NCBI GenBank assembly: GCA_035578175.1
Contig: JAQMRL010000003.1
Coordinates: forward strand, 93,474,469 to 93,538,468
Origin: Catonia carolina
Lineage: Eukaryota; Arthropoda; Insecta; Hemiptera; Achilidae
Reading direction: 5' to 3'
Length of the DNA: 64,000 nt
The notes beneath the pieces were generated by a model that was not told the origin of the DNA, did not search any database, and saw only the letters and a program-made list of their open reading frames with translations. Below are positions 1 to 11,660 of the stretch, in pieces; position 1 is the stretch's first letter; every line of letters begins with the position of its first letter. The translations under genes and the position numbers were made by a program.

Positions 1-1072
1 CCCAAGAACACAGACTGTTGAAACATTTTATCCTTCTAACCGAGAAAAATAAAAAAAAACAATTCACTCATTTTCTGTCACGCTGTTTTGAGTTATCTTG
101 TACATGTAGGCGAGGGACTTGGATGTATAATCACAGCCCTGTATCTACGCGCGCCAATTCGGATTGGATAAACTATATTTAAGTTTAAGAGCATTAAGTT
201 TAAGGTAACAGGAATTATATGCAGTTCAAAATAGTTCAGAAGTAAAAACGTAATTAATCCTATATTTTTGTTTTATAAAAATTTAAATACATACTATTTG
301 GGAATCATTCACCTTTTAATTAATTAATTTTTATTGATTTTTTTACGAACTACATTACTTTCCTGTGAAACCAACTAAATCGATAGGTTTTATTGTTGAC
401 GAATGGGTTACATACCTTAAAAATTTGGATTCCTTTCTAAACCTAAATGGTTCTTTGTAAGTTACATTTTAAATTATTTTTCGTTCCCTGTATTGCTTTT
501 ACTCACGCACTTGCATAAATATTGCCATTTTGATGCAAGTTCTAAAGTAAGAATATTTATCCGAATCAACCAGATAAAACCTGTCATGATAATTTATTAG
601 ATTTACTTTTTTGTCTTAAGTAAAATCTTATTCATACAATTTTTTACCTATTATTTATTAATTTTAAGAATTTATTGGTAATGTTTTAGTTTTATATCAA
701 TTTCTTAACGATTGAGATATTTGGTTGTTTACAAACAATTTTTTTTGTTGTATTCACTTTTGCTCAGGGATTATTTTAAAAATTAAGAATAGTTCACATC
801 CAACATCACCCTTTGTGATATACGGTATGAAAAAAAATTTCGTTTTGATAATAGGTCTACATCTGCATGACTGTTCTGATTTCTGTTAAATTCATTAATT
901 TTTGTATTAGTCGGTGCTCAGATGTAAGCTGTGTAAAATTAAAAAAATCAAGATTACAAAAAAATTACAAAAGAAAAAGATTTGAAAAGCCACATCTGAT
1001 CATAGTATTTATTTTTTGGTTGATATTTTGACATTAGTTCATTAAAAATACGGTAGCGGAACCGAATTATTT
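1..1072. other. AT-rich non-coding DNA
   Basis: No ORF, RNA gene or recognised repeat is visible in this stretch. It is poly-A/T rich with short homopolymer runs, typical of insect intron or intergenic sequence. Confidence 0.6.
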
Positions 1073-1082
1073 TCAATAAAAT

Positions 1083-1250
1083 TTGGCTGGCCCGTTGGCG
1101 TAGTGGTTAGCGCAACTGTCTTCTACGTCGGGGTCCCGGGTTAGATTCCTGGTCAGGTCTGGAATTTTTTCATCACTCATTTTCATATATAATCATTCTC
1201 TACCGTCTGCATTAGCAGGAATTGCAAAACACTCAGGCGTAAAAAAAATC
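1083..1250 (+). mobile_element. tRNA-derived SINE, family D, with target-site duplication
   Basis: The head has a pol III A-box-like TGGCGTAGTGGTTAGCGC and a degraded B box (GGTTAGATTCC). The tail contains the module CCGTCTGCATTAGCAG and ends in an A-rich run. A 9-bp direct repeat CAATAAAAT flanks it at 1074-1082 and 1251-1259, which marks target-primed insertion. The same head recurs at 7858, and the tail is shared with family C. It is read as a SINE rather than a tRNA gene because the cloverleaf is incomplete and a SINE tail follows. Confidence 0.85.
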
Positions 1251-1261
1251 CAATAAAATGT

Positions 1262-1640
1262 ATTGCAACTTTTTCCGTGTAAAGTAACTTTGGGCATTTC
1301 AGGAAACTGTTTTTCAGTTCACTTTTTCAGTATTCTTCCTCTTGAGGATTTTCTCTGTTTTTTCGTCCATCCGGTGTTTTGTTTCTGTTCTTTGCGGCAT
1401 TCCTTGAAGCCGGTAATTAGTTGTCTGAATTTGGTTCGGTCTATTATGGTTTCTTGGTTTATTCCAGTTTTCTCAATATTCATTTAGACGTCTTAAACCA
1501 CTTTTCCAAAACTATGGTTTAGTGTCTTAAAGATTTATTTTGTCAACCGTCCGTAGTGTAGCTTTTATTTGATCAACCTTATGAAATTCCTGAACAATCC
1601 ACCTTGGTTTTTTTTGTAGACACTCCGTAAAAATATTAGC
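1262..1640 (-). pseudogene. LINE (non-LTR retrotransposon) C-terminal fragment
   Basis: Minus-strand translation gives a broken reading frame whose downstream part contains TGINQETIIDRTKFRQLI and a KTGWTKKQRKSS-like stretch. It resembles the conserved tail found after the reverse transcriptase of many insect LINEs (DR.FR..I..F, KTG..W). Upstream in the same direction is RTVDKINL, matching RMNDKRLTK in the copy at 58.2 kb. Frameshifts and stops are present and the RT core is absent, so this is a dead 5'-truncated copy. The two copies probably belong to one LINE family, but the exact clade cannot be assigned by eye. Confidence 0.65.
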
Positions 1641-2680
1641 CAGTAAGTGCAATTACTTTGTAATATTAAATTTATTAATACTACAGTATTATTTTCCTGG
1701 TAATTCCGTTATAAACTGCTTTGTTATTGTATTTCACGTAACTATAATTATGTAACTTAGGTAAATAATTGCATAATAGAGAAATTGAAATTTGTTGTAA
1801 ACACTTAAAAGTTTCAATACCTCTTCAATAATAATCTTTAGATTAGCAAAGAACTATAGTAATCCAGTTATTGTTACAAATATAGGCCTACTTATTGTAA
1901 TTTAATGTTCTTAGTAATATGAAATAACTTATGAAATCCCGAAGTGTTATCCATTAAGTGAATATACTTAGCCACTAATACTTAACACAAGTTGTTTTGT
2001 TTACTTATTTTTTATTGTCTGGCCCTACTGTGAGATAATCTATTGGTAAATTTTTTTCAATTATCTTTGGCAGATCGTCATGGTTAACAATCCTCCGTCC
2101 CTGAGAAAATTGGTTTTAAAAATTTTTGTTTGGTGTCTCAAAACATGGGAGTTTCAATCAGCGAAAGTTCGATCTCTGGGGGTTTAAAAAGTTTCACTAA
2201 TTGACGCTATCTTCACTGTTAAATACACGTCAATAATAATATTGTAGTCTTAACGAAAAATTTTCATTGTGTGGAAAGTATTTGGTTGGTACCTTACATT
2301 AGTGTTATCCGAGTCTGAACTTCATTGCTTTTTAAGAGAATGAAAATCCTTTTGTCAATCCGCTATTGGTACAAAGTTATGTTGTCTCCCTGAATACCAG
2401 TCTCTTTACTTGACGATCAACTTTTAATCTACGAGTCGGAAAAACTCCAAAATCCATTTTCCTGTTCCAGAATCTTTGCAGTTACACAACCTGTAAATAT
2501 CCAGGAAAACTAATTTGATGGCTTTTGTAGAAAGTAACCCTACAATATCCAAAATTGTGATTAATAGCTGTTATTGAATAGACCAGAACATTTAATTATT
2601 TCGGTTGCCACATTGGGTTTCACGGATAGCTTGATGTTGACTAAAAACGTATTGTTTTCAGAGAATATATGGAACTACAC
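1641..2680. other. non-coding DNA, nothing recognised
   Basis: AT-rich sequence with no sustained ORF and no match to the repeat families seen elsewhere in the window. Confidence 0.5.
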
Positions 2681-3055
2681 AGACAGGTGGAGTGTCAACT
2701 TATTTATTTACACTTAATCTGTTAGTTGCTGGGCTAAAATAATAATTCTGTTTCTTATCACATGGTCAGCCAATTAAATGACTGAAACATTTAAGAACAG
2801 AAGAGGCAGAGGTGTGAAAGACACTAATCAGAGTTATCTACTCTGAATGTAATGCATTTCATTATACAGCCAGACCCTGTGGTGAATAAAGTGAAAGTGT
2901 CATTTGAAAAATGGAAAATATGTGCTTTTCAGAGGGCCGGGCATGCTGATAAGCGTACTTTTCCACTTAGTGAGGAAGGCAATGGTAAACCACTTCACTC
3001 CTTGTTTTACTTAGTTCAGGTTCAAACCAGCCTTTTGGCTGATGACTTAAACAAC
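2681..3055 (+). repeat. repeat A copy 1, nearly full length
   Basis: Family A runs from about GCCCATAACAGGCAGGTGG, through TTATCACATGGTCAGCCAAT and CAGCCAGACCCTGTGGTGAA, to GGCTGATGACCTAAACAAC with an AAC-repeat tail. This copy has a degraded 5' edge. An 84-codon frame at 2852-3106 stays open through the element (QPDPVVN..., FQRAGHADKRTFPLSEEG, ADDLNN). The AAC tail and short target duplications in sister copies suggest a SINE-like retroelement of about 0.4 kb, although its only B-box-like motif (GGTTCAAACC) lies near the 3' end. Confidence 0.8.
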
Positions 3056-3099
3056 ACTCTGAAGAATTGGGCTCACTCACACATGTACTGTGATGAGGT

Positions 3100-3420
3100 T
3101 TTATAGCGTAATTGCAGTTTCGAGTTATTTTTATGGCAGAGAAATTTGGGATTTTACAGGAAACAATTGGAAATGCATTTTCAACGAAGGTTTAAGGGTG
3201 TACAGGAGACGATTCGGAGACAGGATTCGAAATTACATTGTAAGAAAAGAATTGCAGGACAATATTTGTACACAAGTTTGTCAGTTATTTTTGAAATAAA
3301 TAGATGGATCATCTTCGAAGAATGAAGACAGATAGAATTCCAAAACTTGCTCGGTATACAGGCCTGAGGGAAGAAAAAACTAAGAAAGTCCTCTACAACG
3401 CTGGGATTTATCTTAAATTT
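3100..3420 (+). pseudogene. LINE RT-tail fragment downstream of repeat A
   Basis: Two adjacent frames read YGREIWDFTGNNWKCIF...DRIRNYIVRKELQ, then after a stop MDHLRRMKTDRIPKLARYTG. These match the generic LINE C-terminal pattern LLYGSE.W....N...I, DRIRN..IR.EL, W..HL.RM...RIPK.A. The stop at 3298-3300 and loss of the polymerase core show a degraded 5'-truncated copy. The motif order is right for a LINE; the family name is unknown. Confidence 0.65.
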
Positions 3421-3612
3421 CTAATAAAAAATAAAACATTTTGGTGCTTGAACAGGCTGGATGACCTATGCCAATGTACTCTTAAATATTACAAAATTGT
3501 TTGTAGAACTCGTGCATTTTGCTGAGAACCGTGGAACAGACATGCGCATTAGCAGCCGAAAGTTTCGTTCCTTGTCTTTCCCATCACATACAGTCAGGTA
3601 GGCATACTGTTT

Positions 3613-4170
3613 GTCTGTGACTTGATGGCCCCTCGCAGAGGGGAGCAATATGCGGATTGTAAAACCATTTCAGAAAACATATCTAATTTTTTTTAGGTCA
3701 CTGAAAATTTTCGGAAATGACGTATTTTTATAAAACAAAGTATTTCGCATGTTTTTTGTTCTATAAAATTATTTCGAAAAACACACGCCTAATGAGATAA
3801 TGTATAATTTAGTAAAAGTTTTGCTTTTGAAGAAAAACCCGTATTTTTTCAAATACATCGTCATTGTTCAACAACTATTCCACGGATTAACATAAAATTT
3901 GGCAGGCTTGTTCTGTAATAATTATGAAAAACGATGATGCAATAAAATTTAACAGAAAATCAATACTTTTTAAGTTACAAGGTATTTTCATAAATACATT
4001 TTGTAAAATCGCGAAACACGACATAAAAAAGTCAGCATGCGAGAAAATTTTTTGTCTTTAAAGATAACTGTACACTGTAAGCGAATGAAATAAAGAGAAA
4101 ATTTTGAATTAATTTTTAGTGAAAGAATTATTTAAATTTGACGAACCGTATAGGAGTTACAAGGATTTAA
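3613..4170 (+). repeat. left arm of 558-bp inverted repeat
   Basis: Begins GTCTGTGACTTGATGGCCCC and ends CAAGGATTTAA. It pairs with 5233-5790 along its whole length as read by eye. Confidence 0.92.
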
Positions 4171-5232
4171 AAAACGCTGTACTTTGATTGTACTGACGTA
4201 AAGTATAGGAAAAAACGATAATATTTTCGAGCGCGGTTTTGAAAAGTTAATATCGGGAAAATTTTTCTGTCATTCGAAAAAGTGCACGCATGAAGTTTAT
4301 TAACAGAGCTTAAATATATTTTCTCTAAAAAAATCATTCAAATCGGATCATCCGTTTTAAAATTAACACAGTTCAAATTTCGCAACTGCGCGGCGCGCAT
4401 TGCATGATAATAAACTGCGCTGGTATTCTACTACTACCATTACTTATCACCAATATTTATTTGAACGAATAACTGTATTGGATTCTTTATTTAGGGAAAT
4501 TGTTAATTACAGCTCCTTGCGTAACTTTCTGTAAAGGAAGACTAAGTAAATTAGTAACCCGTTCTTCATCTCAACGTTTAGTGAGATTGTTTATTACATT
4601 TCTTCCATCACTGTGAACAGTTTGCCCATGTTTCCGTTTTGCATCCATATATTTTGTTTACGGTTTTAATATATGTTATAAACCATAAAGGCATAACTGA
4701 AACTAACATCTTCCTAATTACCTAAAGTATTGGTGAATATATGAAACTATCAAACACACATGACCCGAGCAAGACACAACAATTGAAGCACCATTCATAA
4801 GTAAATGAAATGTTAATGTAGTAAACTAGTGTTCATGTAGTAAACGTAATGTGTATGTAATTTATAATATTTGTTTAGCAAAAGTAAACGATAACCTAAT
4901 ATAAATGATAAAATAGTTACGACTACAATATGTAACTTAAATGTATGCCCGGAAAGTAAAAGTTACGTCCGACGCTTCGCAACGATACTACAGAACTGGT
5001 TGAAAAAAAGACAACATGCTTACTGAAATTTTCGGAAATGGTTTCTTGAAAATGAAAAAAACAATACTTTACTTTTTACAAAAGCGTTGTCAAAACATAG
5101 ATTTTACGTGACAGAACAGATAAACAATAAGGGTGTAATTTTATACATGTACTAAAATAGCCTATAATACTATTACGTAGGCCTACGCCTTTCATGCGCT
5201 TTGGATGCGTGTGCTTGTAGTTGATGGTATAC
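4171..5232. other. spacer of the foldback element
   Basis: AT-rich with no convincing ORF in either strand and no recognised nested repeat. Confidence 0.6.
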
Positions 5233-5790
5233 TTAAATCCTTGTAACTCCTATACGGTTCGTCAAATTTAAATAATTCTTTCACTAAAAATTAATTCAAA
5301 ATTTTCTCTTTATTTCATTCGCTTACAGTGTACAGTTATCTTTAAAGACAAAAAATTTTCTCGCATGCTGACTTTTTTATGTCGTGTTTCGCGATTTTAC
5401 AAAATGTATTTATGAAAATACCTTGTAACTTAAAAAGTATTGATTTTCTGTTAAATTTTATTGCATCATCGTTTTTCATAATTATTACAGAACAAGCCTG
5501 CCAAATTTTATGTTAATCCGTGGAATAGTTGTTGAACAATGACGATGTATTTGAAAAAATACGGGTTTTTCTTCAAAAGCAAAACTTTTACTAAATTATA
5601 CATTATCTCATTAGGCGTGTGTTTTTCGAAATAATTTTATAGAACAAAAAACATGCGAAATACTTTGTTTTATAAAAATACGTCATTTCCGAAAATTTTC
5701 AGTGACCTAAAAAAAATTAGATATGTTTTCTGAAATGGTTTTACAATCCGCATATTGCTCCCCTCTGCGAGGGGCCATCAAGTCACAGAC
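5233..5790 (-). repeat. right arm of 558-bp inverted repeat
   Basis: Reverse complement of 3613-4170 and of equal length, including the GC-rich CCCCTCTGCGAGGGG hairpin motif near its outer end. Confidence 0.92.
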
Positions 5791-5945
5791 GGACTAGTAC
5801 GTAACCAACCATGTGCTGCATCGTGCACAACGTCAGTATTTACAAAACCCCTTAGTTTAGCATGAGCCATACTGTACTGCATGTAGCGCTGTGACCGCAA
5901 CGTCTGCTTCACAGCTCTCAGCAAAATGCAAAAGCTGTAGCCGCT

Positions 5946-7856
5946 TTATTTTTTAATGAATCTTAAACATAAAAATTCATTCCTCGATGTAATTAGATTG
6001 CCATTCTCTTTGTGGAAATTTTAAACGGATTTTCTTTTTTATTCGAGGTAGTGTGGACCGATGGTACCTCGGATAACAACGACTTTGTCAAATATCGCGA
6101 GGGAAACGTATGGTAAACTGGTGAAATGAATGAGAACGTGGTCGAAGATGTGAAAAAGACATCGACTGTATTATCAATTAAAAAAAACGTATACGTTCCA
6201 GTTATAAAGTTATTTCTTGAAGAAGTCAATAGGTGTTTTTTTTTTGTTTAATGGACTCGCTCGGTTCTTTGCCGCCGTATAAGACTATTAAATATTTCGC
6301 AGTAGCATACACATTACTATTACAAAGAGAGTTTGAGTTTTATTAAGTAACGTGACATTTAGTGCATAAACTGTATTTCGTCTTATTCTAAATGTCGTCA
6401 AAAACATTAACAAAATTATATTGATGATTAGCAAAGCATTGAAGTTACTGTACTGTACAGTATTTAATATTGATTAAAAACTGTGCGTTATATTTACCGG
6501 AACCTTTTTTGACGAAACCGTATGTGACTAATATTAAGTGCAGTACAGTATTGTACTACGCAGTACAGTATTATGATCGATTTGCCGCTGTACGCAGATT
6601 TAGCTTTGCGCTGTACTTTTTGGGACCACCTCAGTTAACCATGGCTCTACTATGTCTGATAAAGTTAATATTGTAATCAAGAGGTTCTATATTTGTATTA
6701 GGTACTTAGAAGTTATTTAATCTTTCTAAGTATTTAAATTACTAATAAAACAATTGAATTATATTTCACATGCTTATTTAAGCGCTTTTTGTTTTTAAGT
6801 AAAGAATGTGTTATTTTTAGCAAGTGTTTATTGATAGTATTGAAAATAAATATATAAATAAAATAAAAACAAATGAAAGGACATTGTGATAAGATTTCAT
6901 TGAATTGGGTTAATTAAGAATTTTTATCAAAAATGGATCGGGGACGACAATTAGGCAACCTTTTTAAGATGTTTTATTTTTAACCCCAAGTGGCTCAAAA
7001 TAATATAGTAATCAGTATTTTTATTTAAAAATAGAAACACTCACGAGTCTGCAAGTCCATTTGATAAATTAAATACATTTTTTTGTACTTCAATATAGAT
7101 TGTCTTTTTATTTTTAGAAACAAAAAAACGATCTGTTTTATTTACGGGAAAAAATAATTCATTTTATTTATGATATGGAATGATCGTAAAATTTGCATTT
7201 AAAAAAATGCTAGCAGTATTGCTCTGGGGTATGAATACAATTATTTTCATTGTAGATTCAAGTTTCTCGCAGAAGATGAAAAAGTATTAAATTTTCGATC
7301 TTATGTTATTTTAAAATCATTTCATCTGTTTGTTATTAATTTAAAATTTCTTAATTAAAGGGGACGGAACCGTATTAAAATTTTTTAACTTTTTTGTTGA
7401 CAAGTTGGTTGAGAACCGTTAGTTCTCGATACAGTAATTCTTATGGTAATCTATAACCATTCATCAAATTTGGTAGAAAACTCACTTATATTAATTAATT
7501 AAAAGATAATTTGTACTAGGAAATATCAGAAATTAATCAGCTGACGTCAAGAATTCTTTCACTTTTCGAAATTTTAGAGCTTCCTGAGTAATATAGGCTA
7601 TACGCAAGTAAGTTTATTTTTAAAATTTTGAAACTAATTTTTGTGGTGGGTAAAATAAAGTCATTTATTATGTTATTCTATTTGTTTGGTGTGTTTCCTT
7701 TAGCTATCAGTGTATATTATACATTATATAAAGTATGTATTGTACCTAAATATGTATTTAAATCTAAATTATGTATTGTATAATTTTATTATACAGGCAG
7801 GCATCAGGTACGGTTAACACTGCTTTATGATGTGGTATCACCTTTTTCCGGTTTTT
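5946..7856. other. non-coding DNA, nothing recognised
   Basis: Short ORFs of 60-80 codons on both strands show no recognisable motif. The string GCAGTACAGTAT occurs twice near 6540-6572, but no larger repeat unit is seen. Confidence 0.5.
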
Positions 7857-8022
7857 ATGCCGGCCCGTTGGCGTAGTGTTTAGCTCAACTGGCTTCTACG
7901 CCGGGGTCCCGGGTCCGATTCCCGGTCAGGTCTGGCATTTTTTCATCACTCATCTTCATGTATCAACCTTCTCACCGTCTGGATTAGCAGAAATTGCAAA
8001 ATAGTCAGACGTAAAACAAAAG
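7857..8022 (+). mobile_element. tRNA-derived SINE, family D, copy 2
   Basis: Head GCCCGTTGGCGTAGTGTTTAG with a near-consensus B box (GGTCCGATTCC), then the body TTTTTTCATCACTCAT and tail CACCGTCTGGATTAGCAG followed by an A-rich end. It is collinear with the copy at 1083. No clear target duplication was found. Confidence 0.8.
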
Positions 8023-8268
8023 ATTTCCGCTTCGTTTTAAAAACTTTTTTGAAAATTTTTCACAGGACAGATATCCAGACGATAATGTCACATCCGATTT
8101 CTGCGTAGAAAGTTTAGGTATAGATACTTGAGTCACTAGAATGTCTTTTGCGTATGGATGGACTGCGTGGAAGGGAGGGGAAATCTGACAGTGATGCCAA
8201 CCTCAACAGTGAGACACTAAATTTCAGTACCGTGTAATTGCACTGTCTGTTTACCACGTGTTGCCCTG

Positions 8269-8777
8269 TCAATATACTTCGTTATGACTGATACTTTTCC
8301 ACTTAAACCCCATTTCCTTTAAAATGTTTCTTAGCGTACAATATTGCCAACTGAAATTTAGCCTTTTTTTTAAAACCCGTAATAACTTTTCATATGTCGG
8401 GCACCATTTTCTTATTAATGTAAAAATTCTCCATAATTTCCATAACCACATGTCTGTCAAAGCTGTCCAATAATGCATTCCTATATTTCGGCCGTTTCCT
8501 TTTTTTACCAGGTGTCAAAAACACTGTTGATGAAGTGATTAACTTCTTCACTGTCTTAACTTCCTTTATGTTTCGTATTGAGGAAAGAGAAACACCACAG
8601 TCGTTAGCCGCTCGCTTATTGGTTTTTTTTAAGAGGCACGGAAAGGCATTTTTATTTAGCTTTAACTTCACAACATTTCATTACGCTGCATATTATAGAT
8701 TTCGTTTAGCCGATCATGTTCTCGAAAAACCGACATTTCTCTTAACAGTAACAAACAGTTACATTTGTACAGTTTAA
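8269..8777 (-). pseudogene. Tc1/mariner-IS630-like transposase N-terminal fragment
   Basis: Two overlapping minus-strand frames join across a frameshift near 8390-8400. The first reads KKTNKRAANDCGVSLSSIRN, a helix-turn-helix segment, then TPGKKRKRP and LDSFDRHVVMEIMENFYINK. The second continues YEKLLRVLKKRLNFSW and LRNILKEMGFKWKS. This order (HTH, TPGKKR.R, DDFD.....I..FY, PT..KLL..L....NF, LR.ILKE.GFK) is familiar from DNA-binding regions of insect DDE elements of the Tc1/IS630 group. The catalytic domain is absent, so this is a relic. Terminal repeats were not identified. Confidence 0.65.
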
Positions 8778-9671
8778 ATTTAACCTATAAAAGGTTCCAC
8801 GATTAGCTACTGTTTGTGCTCTGGGTATAGTGTACGTTGTTGTGTTGGCTGAACTGAAACTACAGCAGTCGCGCATGCGCACTAATACTTCCCCCTTACC
8901 CCTCATTAAAATCAAAGGCAAAGTCGTGAGTGAAGAAATTATAATTTTTCCAAAAGTCAAAGAGACGTACTATTTTTTAAAAGATATTCATTAGACCTAC
9001 CCTTTCTTATTACAGATATTCAGTTATTGCCAGATCGCATTTATTCCCTTCCACAAGGTAATTTTAGACTGATGTCAGTAAAATTACTGTTTCCAGTCGT
9101 TTTGTAATTTGTTTTTTTTTTACTGCGTGGTTCAGCTTTCAACATATAAGGTTGTGTGATAAATTATACATTTAAAAGTTTAGTTAGCCGTGAAGAGCAA
9201 CGATAGAGGATTTCTCGATGACGATGAAATATTTGAATTACTAACATTTGAAAAAATTAAAGTAAAAGTCTTACAGCTTGTTTTATTATCTTTCACTAAT
9301 TTTATCGTTCACCGGCGTGTAATAATTAGATTATAATGAGGGCAGTATAATTTACAATTGAAGTGAAATCACCGTAAACAGAACGTGCTGAAATTTAATT
9401 GTAACAGTAATTGTTTGTAATAAATGGACAATTATTATTACTGATTGTAAACTTTTATTGACAATTACGTTTAAGCGGTAATGTAAAATGTACTATTATT
9501 GTTTGGTATTCCGTTTTATTTTGTCTTTGATAATGGTTCCCAATTTGATTAATAAAGGACAGTCAAACTTTTATTCTAAGTTTATTGTTTCTTGTACATA
9601 TAGATTGGATCTAATATCTGGTAGTTTATAATGATTTCATTTCGGGTCTATAAAAATAAAATTATTGTTTT
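8778..9671. other. non-coding DNA, nothing recognised
   Basis: AT-rich; contains a short GC patch with GCGCATGCGC near 8872 but no gene or repeat that can be supported. Confidence 0.5.
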
Positions 9672-10600
9672 TTACTTTCTCTTGTCTATATGAATATATA
9701 GGTAGGAAAGTACTGTTTTCATGTCGATTTTTCGAAATCGAGTTTTCACTGGATCTACACGTGTTCAGACCCCCTGAACCCAAAAAACATGTTTTTAACG
9801 ATTGGTCTGGGGGGGTGTGTGTGTGTATACAGAATATCTCAAGAACGAAACATTGTAAGAACTTGAAACTTGAAACTTAAGGTACATACTACTACCGGAC
9901 CCGACACGAACATTTTCATCATAATCGGTCAACAGGAAGTAGTAGTTTATTCGTGGAATTTTTTACTTTTTTGCGATTTTCTCAAAAACTGGTCCTACGA
10001 CTTTTTTAAAAATCGCCTTATATACTTATTTTTTTATGCTCTACAAGATAGGGTAGGCGCCATTTTTGCTGAAATTTTTTGTCAGGCTGTTTTCACGTAA
10101 AAACTTGTTTTTTAGGATTGCGGCTTTAATATGCATTTTAGCGATAAAATATATATAATAAAAGTTGTAGAAAATTAAAAATCCTACAACTTTTATTTCA
10201 AACATTTTTTTGTTTAACGTTTAGTTTAGCGGTAATTAGCAATTTTCTGTTTTTTTCTCACGAAAACGTGTGAAAATCGATTTTTTAAGATTTCGGCCTT
10301 AGAATGCATTTTACGACAAAATGTATATAATTAATTTTATAGGAAGTAAAAAGATCTACAACTTTTATTTGAAGCATTTCTCTCTACAGAGCTTAGTTTA
10401 GCGTGAAAGAGCGATTTTCCGTATTTTTAAGCCAAACTGAGTTTGATTTTCATTTTACGTCTTTCATATATGATTACAATTAGGTTATGTTTATTGAGGT
10501 TAGTTTTTTGTTTATTTCTAATGTTTTATTACTAATGTTAGGTTTATCGTTAATTATTTGCATTGGCAAGAGAAAGTTGTGTGAGTGTTTCACACCAAAT
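9672..10600 (+). mobile_element. repeat B copy 1 (Helentron/DINE-1-like, non-autonomous)
   Basis: Starts TTACTTTCTCTTG and ends with the inverted motif GGCAAGAGAAAG, then the hairpin GTGTGAGTGTTTCACAC and CAAAT. A short G-run plus GT microsatellite follows GCGATTGGTCTG-like sequence about 140 bp in. The 3' half holds two related units, each with TGCATTTTA, CTACAACTTTTATT and TTAGTTTAGCG. There is no transposase ORF. The layout matches the published description of DINE-1/HINE elements; the assignment is by architecture only. Confidence 0.75.
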
Positions 10601-10609
10601 CTTTTTATA

Positions 10610-10765
10610 ACCTAGGTAGGCCTATTTGTTCTGTATTGAATGTAAGCCAGCCTTCTCAAAGTTCTCCAGTTTTCATGTTTCTCGCGTGTTGAGTTCAGTT
10701 TAATCCCACCGCTCTCTTTATGTCATCTCTCCATCATATCAATTCCTGTTCGCGCCTCCATGTTT
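10610..10765 (-). pseudogene. LINE tail fragment
   Basis: Minus-strand translation contains MMER, HKESGGI and ENWRTLRRLAYIQYRTN, resembling the LINE ending RW.DDI...AG..W and WR.LEEAY.QQW seen at 41.4 kb. It is short and interrupted by stops, so confidence is modest. Confidence 0.45.
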
Positions 10766-10838
10766 CTATACATGTTTTTTTTTTTTTTTTTAATAACCCT
10801 ATTCGATCTTCAATTTTAATTACTATAGTTTTTCCTTT

Positions 10839-10972
10839 ATAACTGTTAAGTGAAGTGTTAAATTATTTGCACTCGATCTGATAGTTCCAGGGCTACAAAA
10901 AAAGTTATCTTTCTTATCACTTGGTCAGCCAATTATATAACTCATATATTTAAGAACAGAAGAGATAAATTA
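10839..10972 (+). repeat. repeat A 5' fragment
   Basis: Matches the first 130 bp of family A: AGTGTTAAATTATTTGCACTCGATCTG, the CTTATCACTTGGTCAGCCAA segment and TTTAAGAACAGAAGAG. The 3' two thirds are missing. Confidence 0.7.
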
Positions 10973-11491
10973 TGAAATTAAATTTTTTTCTCAAAAATAA
11001 TACAAAATATATAAAAAAAAACAATTAACATTTACTTTTAATCCTTAAATTACACTAAAAACAGAGCAAAATTAATTACTGGAAAAATACCTGCAAGGAG
11101 GCCTTTACGTAGGTATGACTCATTATGTTTTTTAAAATTTAATGGTTTAGTTAATTTCAATTTGCAATTACATTTAACTTAATAAATACTTTTAACATAT
11201 AAATACAAATAAACATCATACTTTACCAAAAATCAGAAGAAAGATTGTGAGAACTGAGTTTGTGGTTCTTTAAACATTTAAAAAATAAATATAATAATTA
11301 TTATTTAACCAAATTTAAGATTTATGTAAACGTTAGTACAGAACTGATTGGTACAACATTCATGATTCCTTAAAAAGTATTTTTCTAATATATTACCTAA
11401 AAAGATCCATTTACTAAGTCGCTATCCATTTGGTGAAACCTAACTCGAAGCGTGGCACCAAAATTATAGCCCATAAATTCTTTGAAATTTT
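10973..11491. other. non-coding DNA, nothing recognised
   Basis: Highly AT-rich; no ORF or repeat family supported. Confidence 0.5.
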
Positions 11492-11626
11492 GACTTTCTC
11501 TTGCCTATATGAATATATAGGAAGGAAAGTATTGTTTTCATGTCGATTTTTCGAAATCGAGTTTTCACCGGATCTATACGTTTTCAGACCCCCTGAACCC
11601 AAAAAACATGTTTTTAGCGATTGGTC

Positions 11627-11660
<34 letters not shown>

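Larger units (their letters stand above)
3502..5945 (+). mobile_element. foldback-type DNA element with 558-bp inverted arms
   Basis: The inner arms 3613-4170 and 5233-5790 are reverse complements over 558 bp with no difference noticed, separated by a 1062-bp spacer. Outside the arms both ends carry an imperfect inverted terminus containing GCATTTTGCTGAGA (3518-3531, and its complement at about 5918-5931). The same two end types recur, in reverse orientation, at 63341-63911, so these are element termini. No transposase ORF is visible, so it is non-autonomous. Superfamily is unassigned because the exact end and target duplication could not be fixed. Confidence 0.8.

Noticed and set aside
3613..5790. 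Long inverted repeat as a microRNA precursor
   Set aside because: The arms are far too long and the spacer is over 1 kb; a transposon foldback explains it better.
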